In this document: in pieces, positions 26,249 to 34,159 of the stretch
Layout: every line of letters begins with the position of its first letter
Position numbering within the stretch: position 1 is the stretch's first letter
Origin: a virus
DNA: 64,000 bases
Reading direction: 5' to 3' (one strand)
IMG/VR virus record: IMGVR_UViG_3300031669_000002
Coordinates: 113,975-177,974 of that record
Program-made: the position numbers and the translations under genes
The notes under the pieces: generated by a model
What the model was told of the DNA's origin: nothing
What the model saw: the letters and a program-made list of their open reading frames with translations, nothing else
Databases searched by the model: none

Positions 26249-26803
26249 ATGGGTAATGCATCAGATTTTTTTAGAAAGTTTCAACCGCTTTTCGAAGCCA
26301 AAGAGTTAGTAGAGGCAATCAACGTTAAATTAGTGATGGGTAACTATCAAGTTATGGTTGACGGCGTATGTAAGGGCAAATATACTGCAAAGTACGAAGC
26401 AGACGAACATGCTTCTCAATTAAAAGATAAAGCCAAAAAAGAAGCAACAAAGAAGAAAAACAAGAAACCCGAAAACGTCAAAGAAACCGCAGCTGACTTC
26501 TTCCGTAAGTATTCTGATATCATTTCTGAGGCTGAGGAGAAAGAAGAAGTATGCCCAAAGTGTTGCAAAGAAGTTTGTGTCTGCGACGAATCTAAAGATA
26601 AGAAAAAATCCGCAAAGAAAGTATCTGAGTCTTGGGACGAAGATGAGGAAGACCCAGACGTCAAAATAGCCGACAAAGAAAAAGGCAAGGACAAGAAGAC
26701 ACAAAAAGATACCGAAAAAGGTAAAAAGTGGAACTTCGAAAAAGCTGACAAGAAAGACCAAGACAAGGCAGCTAAAAAGGTAGCTAAGGGCGAAGACGAG
26801 TAA
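26249..26803 (+). CDS. highly charged probable internal-head protein
   Basis: 184 residues, more than half Lys/Glu/Asp. Two related modules, ASDFFRKFQPLFEAKE and AADFFRKYSDIISEAEE, each contain an (I/L)xE/A junction of the gp21 prohead-protease type, suggesting that the protein is cut into pieces in the head, as T4 internal proteins are. CPKCCKEVCVC in the middle may bind zinc. Ends with a strong terminator. Confidence 0.5.
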   Translation: MGNASDFFRKFQPLFEAKELVEAINVKLVMGNYQVMVDGVCKGKYTAKYEADEHASQLKDKAKKEATKKKNKKPENVKETAADFFRKYSDIISEAEEKEEVCPKCCKEVCVCDESKDKKKSAKKVSESWDEDEEDPDVKIADKEKGKDKKTQKDTEKGKKWNFEKADKKDQDKAAKKVAKGEDE

Positions 26804-26827
26804 TCGAACAAACCCACGTAATACAAT

Positions 26828-26855
26828 AAGAGACACTTCGGTGTCTTTTATTTTA
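26828..26855 (+). terminator. intrinsic terminator
   Basis: AGACAC, TTCG, GTGTCT followed by TTTATTTTA; closes the structural block before the gp32 gene. Confidence 0.85.
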
Positions 26856-26921
26856 TCTTTAAGAACGGTTAAAATAGTTTGCTAAAACCGGCTAAAATAC
26901 ATACCATTAGCATTGCAATTG

Positions 26922-26929
26922 CATAAATA
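26922..26929 (+). promoter_or_regulatory. late promoter CATAAATA upstream of gp32
   Basis: About 97 bases before the ATG at 27026, leaving a long leader of the kind used by T4 gene 32 for autoregulation, though no pseudoknot was identified here. Confidence 0.55.
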
Positions 26930-27025
26930 GATATGTTAGAGTAGTTGCAGTAAGGATAACTACTTTATCAAATAGCGAAACATCATGGAAGTACTAACAG
27001 AGACCAACTCAAGGAGAAACACAAA

Positions 27026-28009
27026 ATGGCAATGACATTAGCAGAAATTAGAGCAAAGCTCTTATCGCAAGAAAACAAAGGTTCCGGCAACACAGGCAGT
27101 TTTGGAGACGGCACCGTATATCCCCACTGGAATATCAAAGAAGGCGAAACAGCTCGTATTCGTTTCCTGCCTGACTCCGATCCAAAGAATAACTTTTTCT
27201 GGGTCGAACGCGCAATGATCAAGCTGCCTTTCGCAGGCATCAAAGGTCAAGCAGATAGCAAACCAGTTATTGTTCAAGTACCATGCATTGAAATGTGGCC
27301 AGATATGGGTATGTGCCCAATCTTGACAGAAGTTCGTACTTGGTTCAAAGACAAAGACATGGAAGAAATGGGTCGTAAGTATTGGAAAAAGAAATCATAC
27401 TTGTTCCAAGGCTTCGTTCGTGAAAATCCAATGTCGGATGACAAAGCACCAGAAAATCCAATTCGTCGTTTCATTATCAGCCCACAGATTTTTAATCTTG
27501 TGAAGTCTGCTTTAATGGATTCAGAACTTGAGAATCTGCCAACAGATTACCAAAACGGGTTAGACTTTACTGTTGTTAAATCAGCAAAAGGCGGATACGC
27601 AGACTACAGCACCAGCAAATGGTCACGTAAAGAATCGGCAATTACTGCCGACGAAGCAGACGCAATTGAGAAGTTTGGTTTATTTAACCTTTCAGACTTT
27701 TTGCCGAAGCGTCCTACAGCAGAAGACTTAGTTATCATGAAGGAAATGTTTGAAGCATCTGTAAATGGAGAAGCATACGACACTGACAAGTGGAGCAAGC
27801 ACTTCAAACCAGCAGGTATGCAAACAGCATCCGACGACGTTCCAGCTGACTCAACGACTACATCAGCTCCTGCCGCAAAGGTAGAAACAGTAGTTGAAAA
27901 GACAGCAACTACAGTGGAAACACCAGTTGCTGAAAAAGCTGCACCAGCAGGCGGAAGTAGAGCTGAAGAAATCTTAGCTCAGATTCGCAATCGTCAAAAA
28001 GCCTCGTAA
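27026..28009 (+). CDS. 32: single-stranded DNA-binding protein gp32
   Basis: 327 residues with an AAGGAG site. N-terminal cooperativity region (MAMTLAEIRAKLLSQENKGS), then WNIKEGETARIRFLPDSDPK and FFWVERAMIKLPFAGI of the OB-fold core; CIEMWPDMGMCPI at residues 87-99 supplies zinc-ligand cysteines; KYWKKKSYLFQGFVREN is the next conserved strand. The C-terminus is Ala/Thr-rich and acidic in parts, ending with a basic helix, where T4 gp32 binds other replication proteins. Precedes UvsX and UvsY as in recombination modules. Confidence 0.92.
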   Translation: MAMTLAEIRAKLLSQENKGSGNTGSFGDGTVYPHWNIKEGETARIRFLPDSDPKNNFFWVERAMIKLPFAGIKGQADSKPVIVQVPCIEMWPDMGMCPILTEVRTWFKDKDMEEMGRKYWKKKSYLFQGFVRENPMSDDKAPENPIRRFIISPQIFNLVKSALMDSELENLPTDYQNGLDFTVVKSAKGGYADYSTSKWSRKESAITADEADAIEKFGLFNLSDFLPKRPTAEDLVIMKEMFEASVNGEAYDTDKWSKHFKPAGMQTASDDVPADSTTTSAPAAKVETVVEKTATTVETPVAEKAAPAGGSRAEEILAQIRNRQKAS

Positions 28010-28016
28010 CAGCATC

Positions 28017-28055
28017 AAAAACACTAGACAGAGAAATTCTGTCTAGTGTTTCTTC
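28017..28055 (+). terminator. intrinsic terminator after gp32
   Basis: A 14-bp stem (AACACTAGACAGA and complement) with a short GAAAT loop and trailing TTTCTTCTTT. Confidence 0.88.
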
Positions 28056-28072
28056 TTTAAGGACATTGAAAA

Positions 28073-28693
28073 GTGTATCTACCATATGTATATCTTGTTA
28101 AAAATAAAATAACAGGTGAGTTTTATTATGGTTCTCGCACAAACAATGTTAAAGAGAAAAGAACACCTGACGAAGACTTATGGGTTTATTATTTTACATC
28201 TTCAGCAAACGTGAAAAATCGAATAAAGGAGTACGGCAAAGAGTCTTTTGAAACTTCGGTAATATTTTGTTATGAGGATTATGATGTCTGCTATTGGTAT
28301 GAACAAGTATTGATTCGTGAACATAAAGATAGTATACTTTGTTTAAATGGAACATATCTTGACCCAGATTCAGGAACACGGAAATTTTCAGGACACGGAA
28401 GAACACCAGAAGATGAAGCCAAACGCGGCGCGGCCATAAGTGCAGCAAAACAAGGCAAGGGTAATGGACATGTAGGATTTATTCATTCTGACAAAACAAA
28501 ACGAAAGCAGGCAGCACAAAAAGGTTGGAAGCATTCTGAAGAAGCAAAGATGAAGATGAGAGGTCGAATAAGATCGGGCAAACACAACAAAAATATCGGC
28601 AACGGACTAAGGAATAAACCATGGTCTGAAGCAAGAAGAGAAGCATATTTAAAAGGAAAGAAAAATGACCAAAGCATTAAACAAGAAGATTGA
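28073..28693 (+). CDS. GIY-YIG homing endonuclease
   Basis: 206 residues, GTG start after a TTAAGGA site. GIY-YIG module PYVYLVKNKITGEFYYGSRT, catalytic Glu in FCYEDYDVCYWYEQVLIREH, then NUMOD3-like repeats (KRGAAISAAKQGKGN, KRKQAAQKGWKHSEEAKMKM). Located between the gp32 and UvsX genes; its 3' end overlaps a 53-residue gene. Confidence 0.88.
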   Translation: MYLPYVYLVKNKITGEFYYGSRTNNVKEKRTPDEDLWVYYFTSSANVKNRIKEYGKESFETSVIFCYEDYDVCYWYEQVLIREHKDSILCLNGTYLDPDSGTRKFSGHGRTPEDEAKRGAAISAAKQGKGNGHVGFIHSDKTKRKQAAQKGWKHSEEAKMKMRGRIRSGKHNKNIGNGLRNKPWSEARREAYLKGKKNDQSIKQED

Positions 28694-28826
28694 CAAAATT
28701 CGAAATAGTAGAGCAAAATCATTTAGTGATAAAGTTACTTCTACAATGATTGACGACTGCAGAGAACATCAAAAAGAAACAAATAGGTTGATTCAAGAAG
28801 CACAAAATTCTACAGGAGTAAAATAA
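28665..28826 (+). CDS. small helical protein upstream of uvsX
   Basis: 53 residues with an AAAGGAAAG ribosome site, starting inside the end of the nuclease gene and ending 2 bases before uvsX, so probably coupled to it. Very basic N-terminal half (KALNKKIDKIRNSRAKSF). Not recognised; could be a small recombination accessory factor by position only. Confidence 0.55.
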   Translation: MTKALNKKIDKIRNSRAKSFSDKVTSTMIDDCREHQKETNRLIQEAQNSTGVK

Positions 28827-28828
28827 TT

Positions 28829-29902
28829 ATGGCCGGACGCCCATTTGATATCTCAAAATTTAGTAAATCTATCACTAAGTCCATCGACGGGCTAGGCGTA
28901 GGTTTCAATGATCCAACAGATTGGATCAGCACAGGAAATTACACTCTCAATTATTTAATCAGCGGCGACTTCCATAAAGGAATACCGTTAGGAAAAGTTA
29001 CCGTATTTGCCGGAGAATCCGGTGCAGGAAAATCATACATCTGTTCAGGCAATGTAATCAAATACGCGCAAGAGCAAGGAATTTTTGTAATCTTAATTGA
29101 CACAGAAAATGCACTTGACGAATCCTGGTTGCAAGCACTAGGCGTAGATACATCAGAAGAAAAACTACTCAAGCTCAGTCTATGTATGATTGATGACGTA
29201 GCAAAAACTATTTCGGAGTTTATGAAAGAGTATAAGATGATGGAACCAGAAGCACGACCAAAAATCTTATTTGTTATTGACAGCTTGGGAATGTTATTAA
29301 CACCAACAGACGTAAATCAGTTTGAAGCAGGTGATATGAAGGGTGATATGGGACGTAAACCAAAGGCTCTTACGGCACTTGTTCGTAATTGCGTGAATAT
29401 GTTTGGCAACTACAATGTTGGTTTGGTTGCAACGAACCACACATACGCATCACAAGACCCGTATAATCCAGATCCAAATATCTCAGGCGGACAAGGTTTC
29501 GTTTATGCATCATCAATTGTAGTAGCAATGAAAAAGCTAAAACTAAAAGAAGATGAAGACGGAAACAAAACAAAAGAAGTAAATGGTATTCGTGCAGGCT
29601 GCAAGATTATGAAAACACGCTATGCAAAGCCTTTCGAAGATATCCAAGTTCAGATTCCGTATGACACTGGGATGAGCGAATATAGTGGATTATTTGATTT
29701 ATTAGAGACTAAAAAATTAATTACCAAAGAAGGCAATAGATATGTTTACACTGACCTTGCAGGAACTGAACACAAATACTTCCGCAAGCAATGGAACAAG
29801 AATGAAAATGGTATTTTTGATTTAGTATTAGGCGAATTTTACAAAAAAATTATTACTGTTTCTTCTATAGAACTCGACGGCGAGGTAGAGACAGAAGAAT
29901 AA
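28829..29902 (+). CDS. uvsX: UvsX RecA-like recombinase
   Basis: 357 residues. Walker A GESGAGKS at 62-69, Walker B ILFVIDSLGML with Asp151, then VATNHTYASQDPYNPDPNIS (L2-type region) and GIRAGCKIMKTRYAKPFEDI. These are UvsX features; the protein forms filaments on ssDNA and drives strand invasion, loaded by UvsY and gp32, both encoded nearby. Slightly shorter than T4 UvsX (391). Confidence 0.93.
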   Translation: MAGRPFDISKFSKSITKSIDGLGVGFNDPTDWISTGNYTLNYLISGDFHKGIPLGKVTVFAGESGAGKSYICSGNVIKYAQEQGIFVILIDTENALDESWLQALGVDTSEEKLLKLSLCMIDDVAKTISEFMKEYKMMEPEARPKILFVIDSLGMLLTPTDVNQFEAGDMKGDMGRKPKALTALVRNCVNMFGNYNVGLVATNHTYASQDPYNPDPNISGGQGFVYASSIVVAMKKLKLKEDEDGNKTKEVNGIRAGCKIMKTRYAKPFEDIQVQIPYDTGMSEYSGLFDLLETKKLITKEGNRYVYTDLAGTEHKYFRKQWNKNENGIFDLVLGEFYKKIITVSSIELDGEVETEE

Positions 29903-29909
29903 TACGGAT

Positions 29910-29950
29910 ACATAGCAATTGCATAAATAGAATTAAGGAGATTGCTATGT
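29910..29950 (+). promoter_or_regulatory. start-codon hairpin with late promoter in its loop
   Basis: ACATAGCAAT (29910-29919) pairs perfectly with ATTGCTATGT (29941-29950), which contains the ATG of the nuclease gene. The loop holds the late promoter CATAAATA (29922-29929) and the ribosome site AAGGAG. Read-through transcripts would hide the start codon; late transcripts start inside the loop and cannot form the hairpin. Confidence 0.7.
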
Positions 29951-30672
29951 ATTACGTTTATGCACTAATTGATCTAAGAACTAAGTTGCCTTTTTATGTT
30001 GGAAAGGGTAAAAAAGAAAATATTAGGCACTTAGATCATTTTAAGGAATCGGTCGATCATAATAGTAATAGGCATAAGATCTTTAAGATGAATCATCTTC
30101 GATCTCTTGGTTTAGATATTCCAGTTGAGATTCTTAATGATAATATAGAAGATGAAGATAATGCGTATGATATTGAATCTTCTTATATTAGAAAATATGG
30201 TCGAGAAAATATTGACCCAGGCGGAATTTTAGTTAATATACTTCTGGATAGTAGAAAACCTCCTAGTGCCAAGGGAAAAAAGCAATCAGCTACACATAAA
30301 GCAAAAAGGGCAGCAAGCAGAAAAAAAACAGTAGCCGAACGAGGTCTTCCGCCACAGAGTTTATTGCAAAGAAATCTGGCATCAGAAAGAATGAAAGGAG
30401 AAAAGAATCATTTTTATGGTAAGTCGCATTCAATTGAATTTAGTAGGGCACAATCAGAAATGATGCAAGGCAACCAATTTAATGCTAAAGACTATGAGTT
30501 TATTTCGCCTTCAGGAGAAAAATTCCAGGTTAGTGGTTTTGCAAAATTCTGTCGAGAGAATAATTTAAGTATTGCTACAATGGAAAAAGGGATGTATAAA
30601 AATAAATGGCCCATTACAGGGAAATGTGTTGGGTGGAAAGTAAAACAACAGGATAAAAACAATGAATATTGA
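29947..30672 (+). CDS. GIY-YIG homing endonuclease
   Basis: 241 residues. Module YYVYALIDLRTKLPFYVGKG, then HKIFKMNHLRSLGLDIPVEI and ESSYIRKYGRENIDPGGILV, close to the I-TevI/segE style of GIY-YIG domain, NUMOD3 (KGKKQSATHKAKRAASRKK) and a C-terminal HTH-like part (SGFAKFCRENNLSIATMEKG). Inserted between uvsX and a small gene; its 3' end overlaps that gene by 11 bases. Expression is probably restricted to late infection by the hairpin at its start. Confidence 0.9.
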   Translation: MYYVYALIDLRTKLPFYVGKGKKENIRHLDHFKESVDHNSNRHKIFKMNHLRSLGLDIPVEILNDNIEDEDNAYDIESSYIRKYGRENIDPGGILVNILLDSRKPPSAKGKKQSATHKAKRAASRKKTVAERGLPPQSLLQRNLASERMKGEKNHFYGKSHSIEFSRAQSEMMQGNQFNAKDYEFISPSGEKFQVSGFAKFCRENNLSIATMEKGMYKNKWPITGKCVGWKVKQQDKNNEY

Positions 30673-30877
30673 TACATTAATTGAAGCCTACTCAATCTTA
30701 AAGCAGTATATACCTGCAAAAGATCGACAAGAAGCGGCAGATAATTTGATGACTGCAATGACAGATATGTTGGGAGACCAAGACTTGAAAGAGTTAAGCG
30801 GAGTAGATGCGCCTCTTGGACGAGCATATAAAGAATATGCAGTTATTGAAGATGACCTCGATTTTGACAACGATTAA
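30662..30877 (+). CDS. small acidic protein between uvsX and uvsY
   Basis: 71 residues, acidic C-terminus (YKEYAVIEDDLDFDND). Helical N-terminal part (DTLIEAYSILKQYIPAKDRQ). It immediately precedes the UvsY-like gene with no gap. I recall similar small proteins in T4-like phages but not a function. Confidence 0.6.
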   Translation: MNIDTLIEAYSILKQYIPAKDRQEAADNLMTAMTDMLGDQDLKELSGVDAPLGRAYKEYAVIEDDLDFDND

Positions 30878-31333
30878 ATGACTTGGTATAGCAAGATAAC
30901 GGCAGACATATCAAACCTTCCTGAATTTATTCAATTCTATGAAGCAGAATTGGCAGAGTCAAGAAGCGAGATAATAATACACGGCAATGTAGAGCGGAAT
31001 CTCGCAGCATTGCCTGGTATTACAGAGCATCGTTTTAACCAGCTTCAAGAAATCGAGGCTGTGCTAAGATATATGGAACTAAACCTACGCAAGATCAGAC
31101 GCAAACACTTTCAGAAGTATCTTGAGGGTTATAATAGAGTATTGACTTCCCGAGATGCAGAGAAATATACGGAAGGCGAGGGAGAGGTAATTGATTACGA
31201 ATATCTCATGAATGAGGTTTCTCTAATCAGAAATAAGTATCTTGGCACAATGAAAGCATTGGAACAAAAATCATTTATGTTAGGTCACATCACACGACTA
31301 CGCGCAGCAGGAATGGAAGACATCACCCTCTAA
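30878..31333 (+). CDS. uvsY: UvsY-like recombination mediator
   Basis: 151 residues, largely helical. The segment RRKHFQKYLEGYNRVLTSRD, VIDYEYLMNEVSLIRNKYLG and EQKSFMLGHITRLRAAGMED matches UvsY-type mediators of T4-like phages, which replace gp32 on ssDNA with UvsX. T4 UvsY is 137 residues. Position next to gp32 and UvsX supports the call. Confidence 0.7.
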   Translation: MTWYSKITADISNLPEFIQFYEAELAESRSEIIIHGNVERNLAALPGITEHRFNQLQEIEAVLRYMELNLRKIRRKHFQKYLEGYNRVLTSRDAEKYTEGEGEVIDYEYLMNEVSLIRNKYLGTMKALEQKSFMLGHITRLRAAGMEDITL

Positions 31334-31336
31334 TTT

Positions 31337-31344
31337 GCTAAATA
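31337..31344 (+). promoter_or_regulatory. late promoter variant GCTAAATA
   Basis: 12-21 bases before the candidate ATGs of the 541-residue gene. Confidence 0.5.
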
Positions 31345-31356
31345 TTACTAATATGG

Positions 31357-32982
31357 ATGCGAATTATGACAAAACCAACAGATATTAGAAATATACTAAA
31401 CACTCTATCCGAGCTCAATGAACAGACCTTACTAGAAGTATCTCGAGGACTGTTATATAGAGCACCCGGAGACAGATTTATTCAGGGCGACCCCAAAAAC
31501 CCAACCGCCACCCTAACTTTTGTGGGAGTTGATTATTTCCCCTCTAATCCAGGAGAATATGAAACATATGAAGAGATGGTCGAAGCAGGGAAACAGGCAA
31601 TGCTCGACTATCCCGGCTTGGAGTTTTGCAATACGCCACAGCCAGGCTCAACCAGAGCATTCGCAATAATCACACTTGATGGACCACAACCAGGACAGCA
31701 TACATATATTTGTCGATTCTTCAGAGCAATCGCAAATGATATGACAGGAGCTTGGAAGAATAACGGCATTCCAGGCGGGTGGCAATTAGCGAAAGCAAAT
31801 GCACTTAAATCAAGTTATGGGTTAAAACCAGCAGACTTGTTTGCACCCAATACAACTTTCCCTAATTCGTTGGCAGTTCTAACAGCACTAAACAAGAATG
31901 CAAAAGTAAAGGCATTGCTTCCTGGACTACAGATGCTTCTCGGTGCTAAGATGCCAATCTTCAAAGATCAGAAAGATATGCTAGGCGCAATACAAGATGA
32001 CTTAGGTGAAATAATGGCACCTGTTGCTCTGGCCCAAGGAATGATCACTGACTCAGGGGCAGAAGCAGCTAAGAAAGGATTACTAAACGGCGCAGATTGG
32101 TCAGGCGCAGAGATAAGTTTCCCTACAGCTAAAAATGCTGGACTAGTTGATAGTTATGTTGTGGTTGATGGCATTGAAGTCGGCATTAGCAGTAAAGGAA
32201 AAAACGGCGCGAAGGCAAGTATCAAGAATGTCCAAGACGGCTTTGAGTTAGCAAGAGCAGAGCCATCAGCAGACCACGCAAGAGCACTTAAAAAATATGC
32301 TACACAAATCAAAGTAGTTGAAAAAATTGGCGAACTTACTGCAAAGCAATTCCCGATAGAATATGGAATAGAGCTTGGTTTGATAACAGAAAAAGTCGGA
32401 AATAAGATTAACGAGTTGATCACTACTGGTGCTAAGACATTAAATCAAATAACGATTAGTGCAGCAGAGAGAAAAGTTATTGAAGACTTGCTTGACAGAA
32501 CAGATGCATCAACTACAAGTCTAAACTATAATGTTGGATATCACGCACTGATGGTATTGGCAAGAGATGTAGCAACACAAATTAACGCAGACCCAAAGTT
32601 TGGCGAAGCATGTTTATATTTTGTGAATATAAATCCAATCATTCAGATTTATCTGACGGCAGCCGCAGTCGGCAACGATGTGCATGTAACTAAATTGACA
32701 TCGTTATATCCTCCAAATTTCCAAGGAACAGTTCTATTGGATGCAGGAAAAGGATATTATTCAAGCGGCGTTGGTGGAAAGATGGCATTTGCGTATGAAC
32801 CAGATAAGAATGCAGCAGACAAAAATGCACAGAGTCAGAAGGCACTTGCAAAGACAAATAAAATAGCAACAGCAAAAATTGATAAGATAACAAAGGGACA
32901 CGTAGATATTCGTCCGCCAGGCACCGTAGCAAAAGAGCCGCGTGGAAAACGAGAAGTATCAGCACCAAGAGCGAGACGATAA
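31357..32982 (+). CDS. large protein of unknown function
   Basis: 541 residues (532 if the ATG at 31366 is used; neither has a strong ribosome site). N-terminal MTKPTDIRNILNTLSELNEQ; centre contains VDSYVVVDGIEVGISSKGKN followed by GAKAS, a D...(E/S)xK-like arrangement that could be a PD-(D/E)XK nuclease core, as in some restriction-type enzymes, but this is speculative. C-terminal tail is basic (KEPRGKREVSAPRARR). Coupled to the next gene by a TAATG overlap. I have the impression of having seen it in other large T4-like phages, without a function. Confidence 0.6.
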   Translation: MRIMTKPTDIRNILNTLSELNEQTLLEVSRGLLYRAPGDRFIQGDPKNPTATLTFVGVDYFPSNPGEYETYEEMVEAGKQAMLDYPGLEFCNTPQPGSTRAFAIITLDGPQPGQHTYICRFFRAIANDMTGAWKNNGIPGGWQLAKANALKSSYGLKPADLFAPNTTFPNSLAVLTALNKNAKVKALLPGLQMLLGAKMPIFKDQKDMLGAIQDDLGEIMAPVALAQGMITDSGAEAAKKGLLNGADWSGAEISFPTAKNAGLVDSYVVVDGIEVGISSKGKNGAKASIKNVQDGFELARAEPSADHARALKKYATQIKVVEKIGELTAKQFPIEYGIELGLITEKVGNKINELITTGAKTLNQITISAAERKVIEDLLDRTDASTTSLNYNVGYHALMVLARDVATQINADPKFGEACLYFVNINPIIQIYLTAAAVGNDVHVTKLTSLYPPNFQGTVLLDAGKGYYSSGVGGKMAFAYEPDKNAADKNAQSQKALAKTNKIATAKIDKITKGHVDIRPPGTVAKEPRGKREVSAPRARR

Positions 32983-33275
32983 TGGACGCCCGACAAAAAG
33001 GTCTTGAGTTACTTGAGGACTGGTCTCAATATAAATCTGTGCAGTATAGCGAGAAAACATTATTTGATCGCGCAGTAAATATTGAAATTGAAAAGGATGC
33101 AGTAACACGGCTTGCTGGACTCGTTCAGCAAGCATTGATGGATGACAACTTTCCTACAGTTGAGTTAGATTATCGCAATAGAATGATGGAAACGCACCTA
33201 CGCACTTTCAAAGATCAGATCACATTCGAGTTGCTCAGAAACGGATTCAAGGATCAACCCTCTCAAGCACTGTAG
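32982..33275 (+). CDS. small protein, unknown
   Basis: 97 residues, helical, acidic N-terminal half; overlaps the preceding stop by one base and is the last coding gene before the stable-RNA region. Unrecognised. Confidence 0.6.
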   Translation: MDARQKGLELLEDWSQYKSVQYSEKTLFDRAVNIEIEKDAVTRLAGLVQQALMDDNFPTVELDYRNRMMETHLRTFKDQITFELLRNGFKDQPSQAL

Positions 33276-33284
33276 AGAAAGTCC

Positions 33285-33313
33285 TTGACATAGCACCTTA
33301 ATGATGCTATTAT
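33285..33313 (+). promoter_or_regulatory. sigma70-type promoter of the first tRNA
   Basis: TTGACA at 33285-33290, 17-nt spacer, TATTAT at 33308-33313, 14 bases before the tRNA-Leu. Confidence 0.85.
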
Positions 33314-33327
33314 GTTGTTTAAGTTAA

Positions 33328-33446
33328 GCCTCGGTGGTGAAATTGGTAAACATAAGGGACTTCTTCGAGGGCTTGCGTAAAGCGAGTTCTCCTGAAAATC
33401 CCTCGGCCGCAAGGCCTTCCCGGTTCGAGTCCGGGTCGGGGCACCA
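33328..33446 (+). tRNA. tRNA-Leu with about 31-nt insertion in the anticodon loop (probably CAA)
   Basis: Acceptor GCCTCGG/TCGGGGC (7 bp), Leu-type D-loop GTGAAATTGGTAAACAT, variable arm GGCC-GCAA-GGCC, T arm CCCGG-TTCGAGT-CCGGG, CCA encoded. Anticodon stem AGGGA/TCCCT encloses 39 nt instead of 7; the extra part folds as CTTGC-GTAAA-GCGAG. Removing about 31 nt would leave a CTTCAAAA-type loop (anticodon CAA). Confidence 0.7.
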
Positions 33447-33488
33447 AATAAGTAGTTGATTGTTAAGACGAAAAGAAAGTTGAAAAAG

Positions 33489-33520
33489 TTCTTGACAAAG
33501 TATCAAAAGACTGTATAATA
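33489..33520 (+). promoter_or_regulatory. sigma70 promoter, copy A of a repeated promoter
   Basis: TTGACA 33492-33497, 16-nt spacer, TATAAT 33514-33519. The surrounding 32 or more bases recur exactly at 33607. Confidence 0.85.
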
Positions 33521-33542
33521 TAACACTTAATGCAGTAAAGAT

Positions 33543-33595
33543 AAGTTACGTGAGGTTGGCGGTGCATAACGTAACTTCGTTAGACAAAACCGCCA
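33543..33595 (+). ncRNA. small RNA predicted to fold as an H-type pseudoknot
   Basis: AAGTTACG (33543-33550) pairs with CGTAACTT (33570-33577); TGGCGGT (33557-33563), inside that loop, pairs with ACCGCCA (33589-33595) outside it. It lies between the two identical promoters, so it is transcribed from copy A. Function unknown. Confidence 0.55.
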
Positions 33596-33606
33596 CTATG
33601 AAATAG

Positions 33607-33638
33607 TTCTTGACAAAGTATCAAAAGACTGTATAATA
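33607..33638 (+). promoter_or_regulatory. sigma70 promoter, copy B of the repeated promoter
   Basis: TTGACA 33610-33615, TATAAT 33632-33637; identical to copy A through the whole core. Confidence 0.85.
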
Positions 33639-33651
33639 GAGTTATAGTAAT

Positions 33652-33757
33652 AAATAGTTAAGTGTTATTTGTTTGAACCGCTCCACTGGTAATCAGCTCG
33701 GGGTCAGTATTGCAGATAATGCTTAACTATTTAGATGCTAAGAAGCACTTTTTTTCG
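33652..33757 (+). ncRNA. small structured RNA with 11-bp closing stem and T-run end
   Basis: AAATAGTTAAG (33652-33662) pairs with CTTAACTATTT (33722-33732), closing a 59-nt interior. TGCT-AAGA-AGCA followed by seven T at 33736-33757 looks like a weak terminator. Starts about 15 bases after promoter copy B. No match to a known RNA recognised. Confidence 0.4.
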
Positions 33758-33795
33758 TTTCGGTATAAATAGTTATAAGAAAAAGAAAATAGTGC

Positions 33796-33824
33796 TTGAC
33801 ACGAAGCATAAATAAATATATAAT
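33796..33824 (+). promoter_or_regulatory. sigma70-type promoter
   Basis: TTGACA 33796-33801, 17 nt, TATAAT 33819-33824; a late-type CATAAATA is embedded in the spacer. Confidence 0.8.
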
Positions 33825-33873
33825 GTAACACAAATGCAGCACTAATCTAAAGAAAGATAAACGAAAGCAGAAA

Positions 33874-34029
33874 ATGAACTCACTACTAAGAAACTTACAA
33901 CCAACACATATTTGCCCGATAGCCGGGTTTAGTATACCTGTGTGGTCGCAAATTTCAGCAGTAGAGTCAGATTCACGCAATACACAGAATTATGAAGGCA
34001 AAGCAGCAAGGAGTCGTCCAGGGATTTAA
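33874..34029 (+). CDS. possible 51-residue protein in the stable-RNA region
   Basis: Open frame 50 bases downstream of a consensus promoter, start without a clear ribosome site. The peptide includes THICPIAGFSIPVWSQ and a basic tail. It may instead be part of a structured RNA ending at the T-run at 34079; CCAGGG (34018) and CCCTGG (34058) can pair. Low confidence as a gene. Confidence 0.3.
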   Translation: MNSLLRNLQPTHICPIAGFSIPVWSQISAVESDSRNTQNYEGKAARSRPGI

Positions 34030-34125
34030 CGCAAAGAAAATGCGAAGAATTTAGAACCCTGGATCGAAAGAGACTGGGGTTTTTTGTTTTGTAGCCAAGC
34101 AGTTGTTAAAAAGTTTAAAAAGTGC

Positions 34126-34154
34126 TTGACAATAGAATAAAAAGATAGTATAAT
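34126..34154 (+). promoter_or_regulatory. sigma70-type promoter
   Basis: TTGACA 34126-34131, 17 nt, TATAAT 34149-34154; drives the 34160-34700 RNA region. Confidence 0.8.
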
Positions 34155-34159
34155 AGTTT

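Noticed and set aside
26416-26836. Long minus-strand open frames opposite the charged 26249 gene
   Set aside because: They are shadows of a Lys/Glu-rich coding sequence; no ribosome sites or recognisable protein features.
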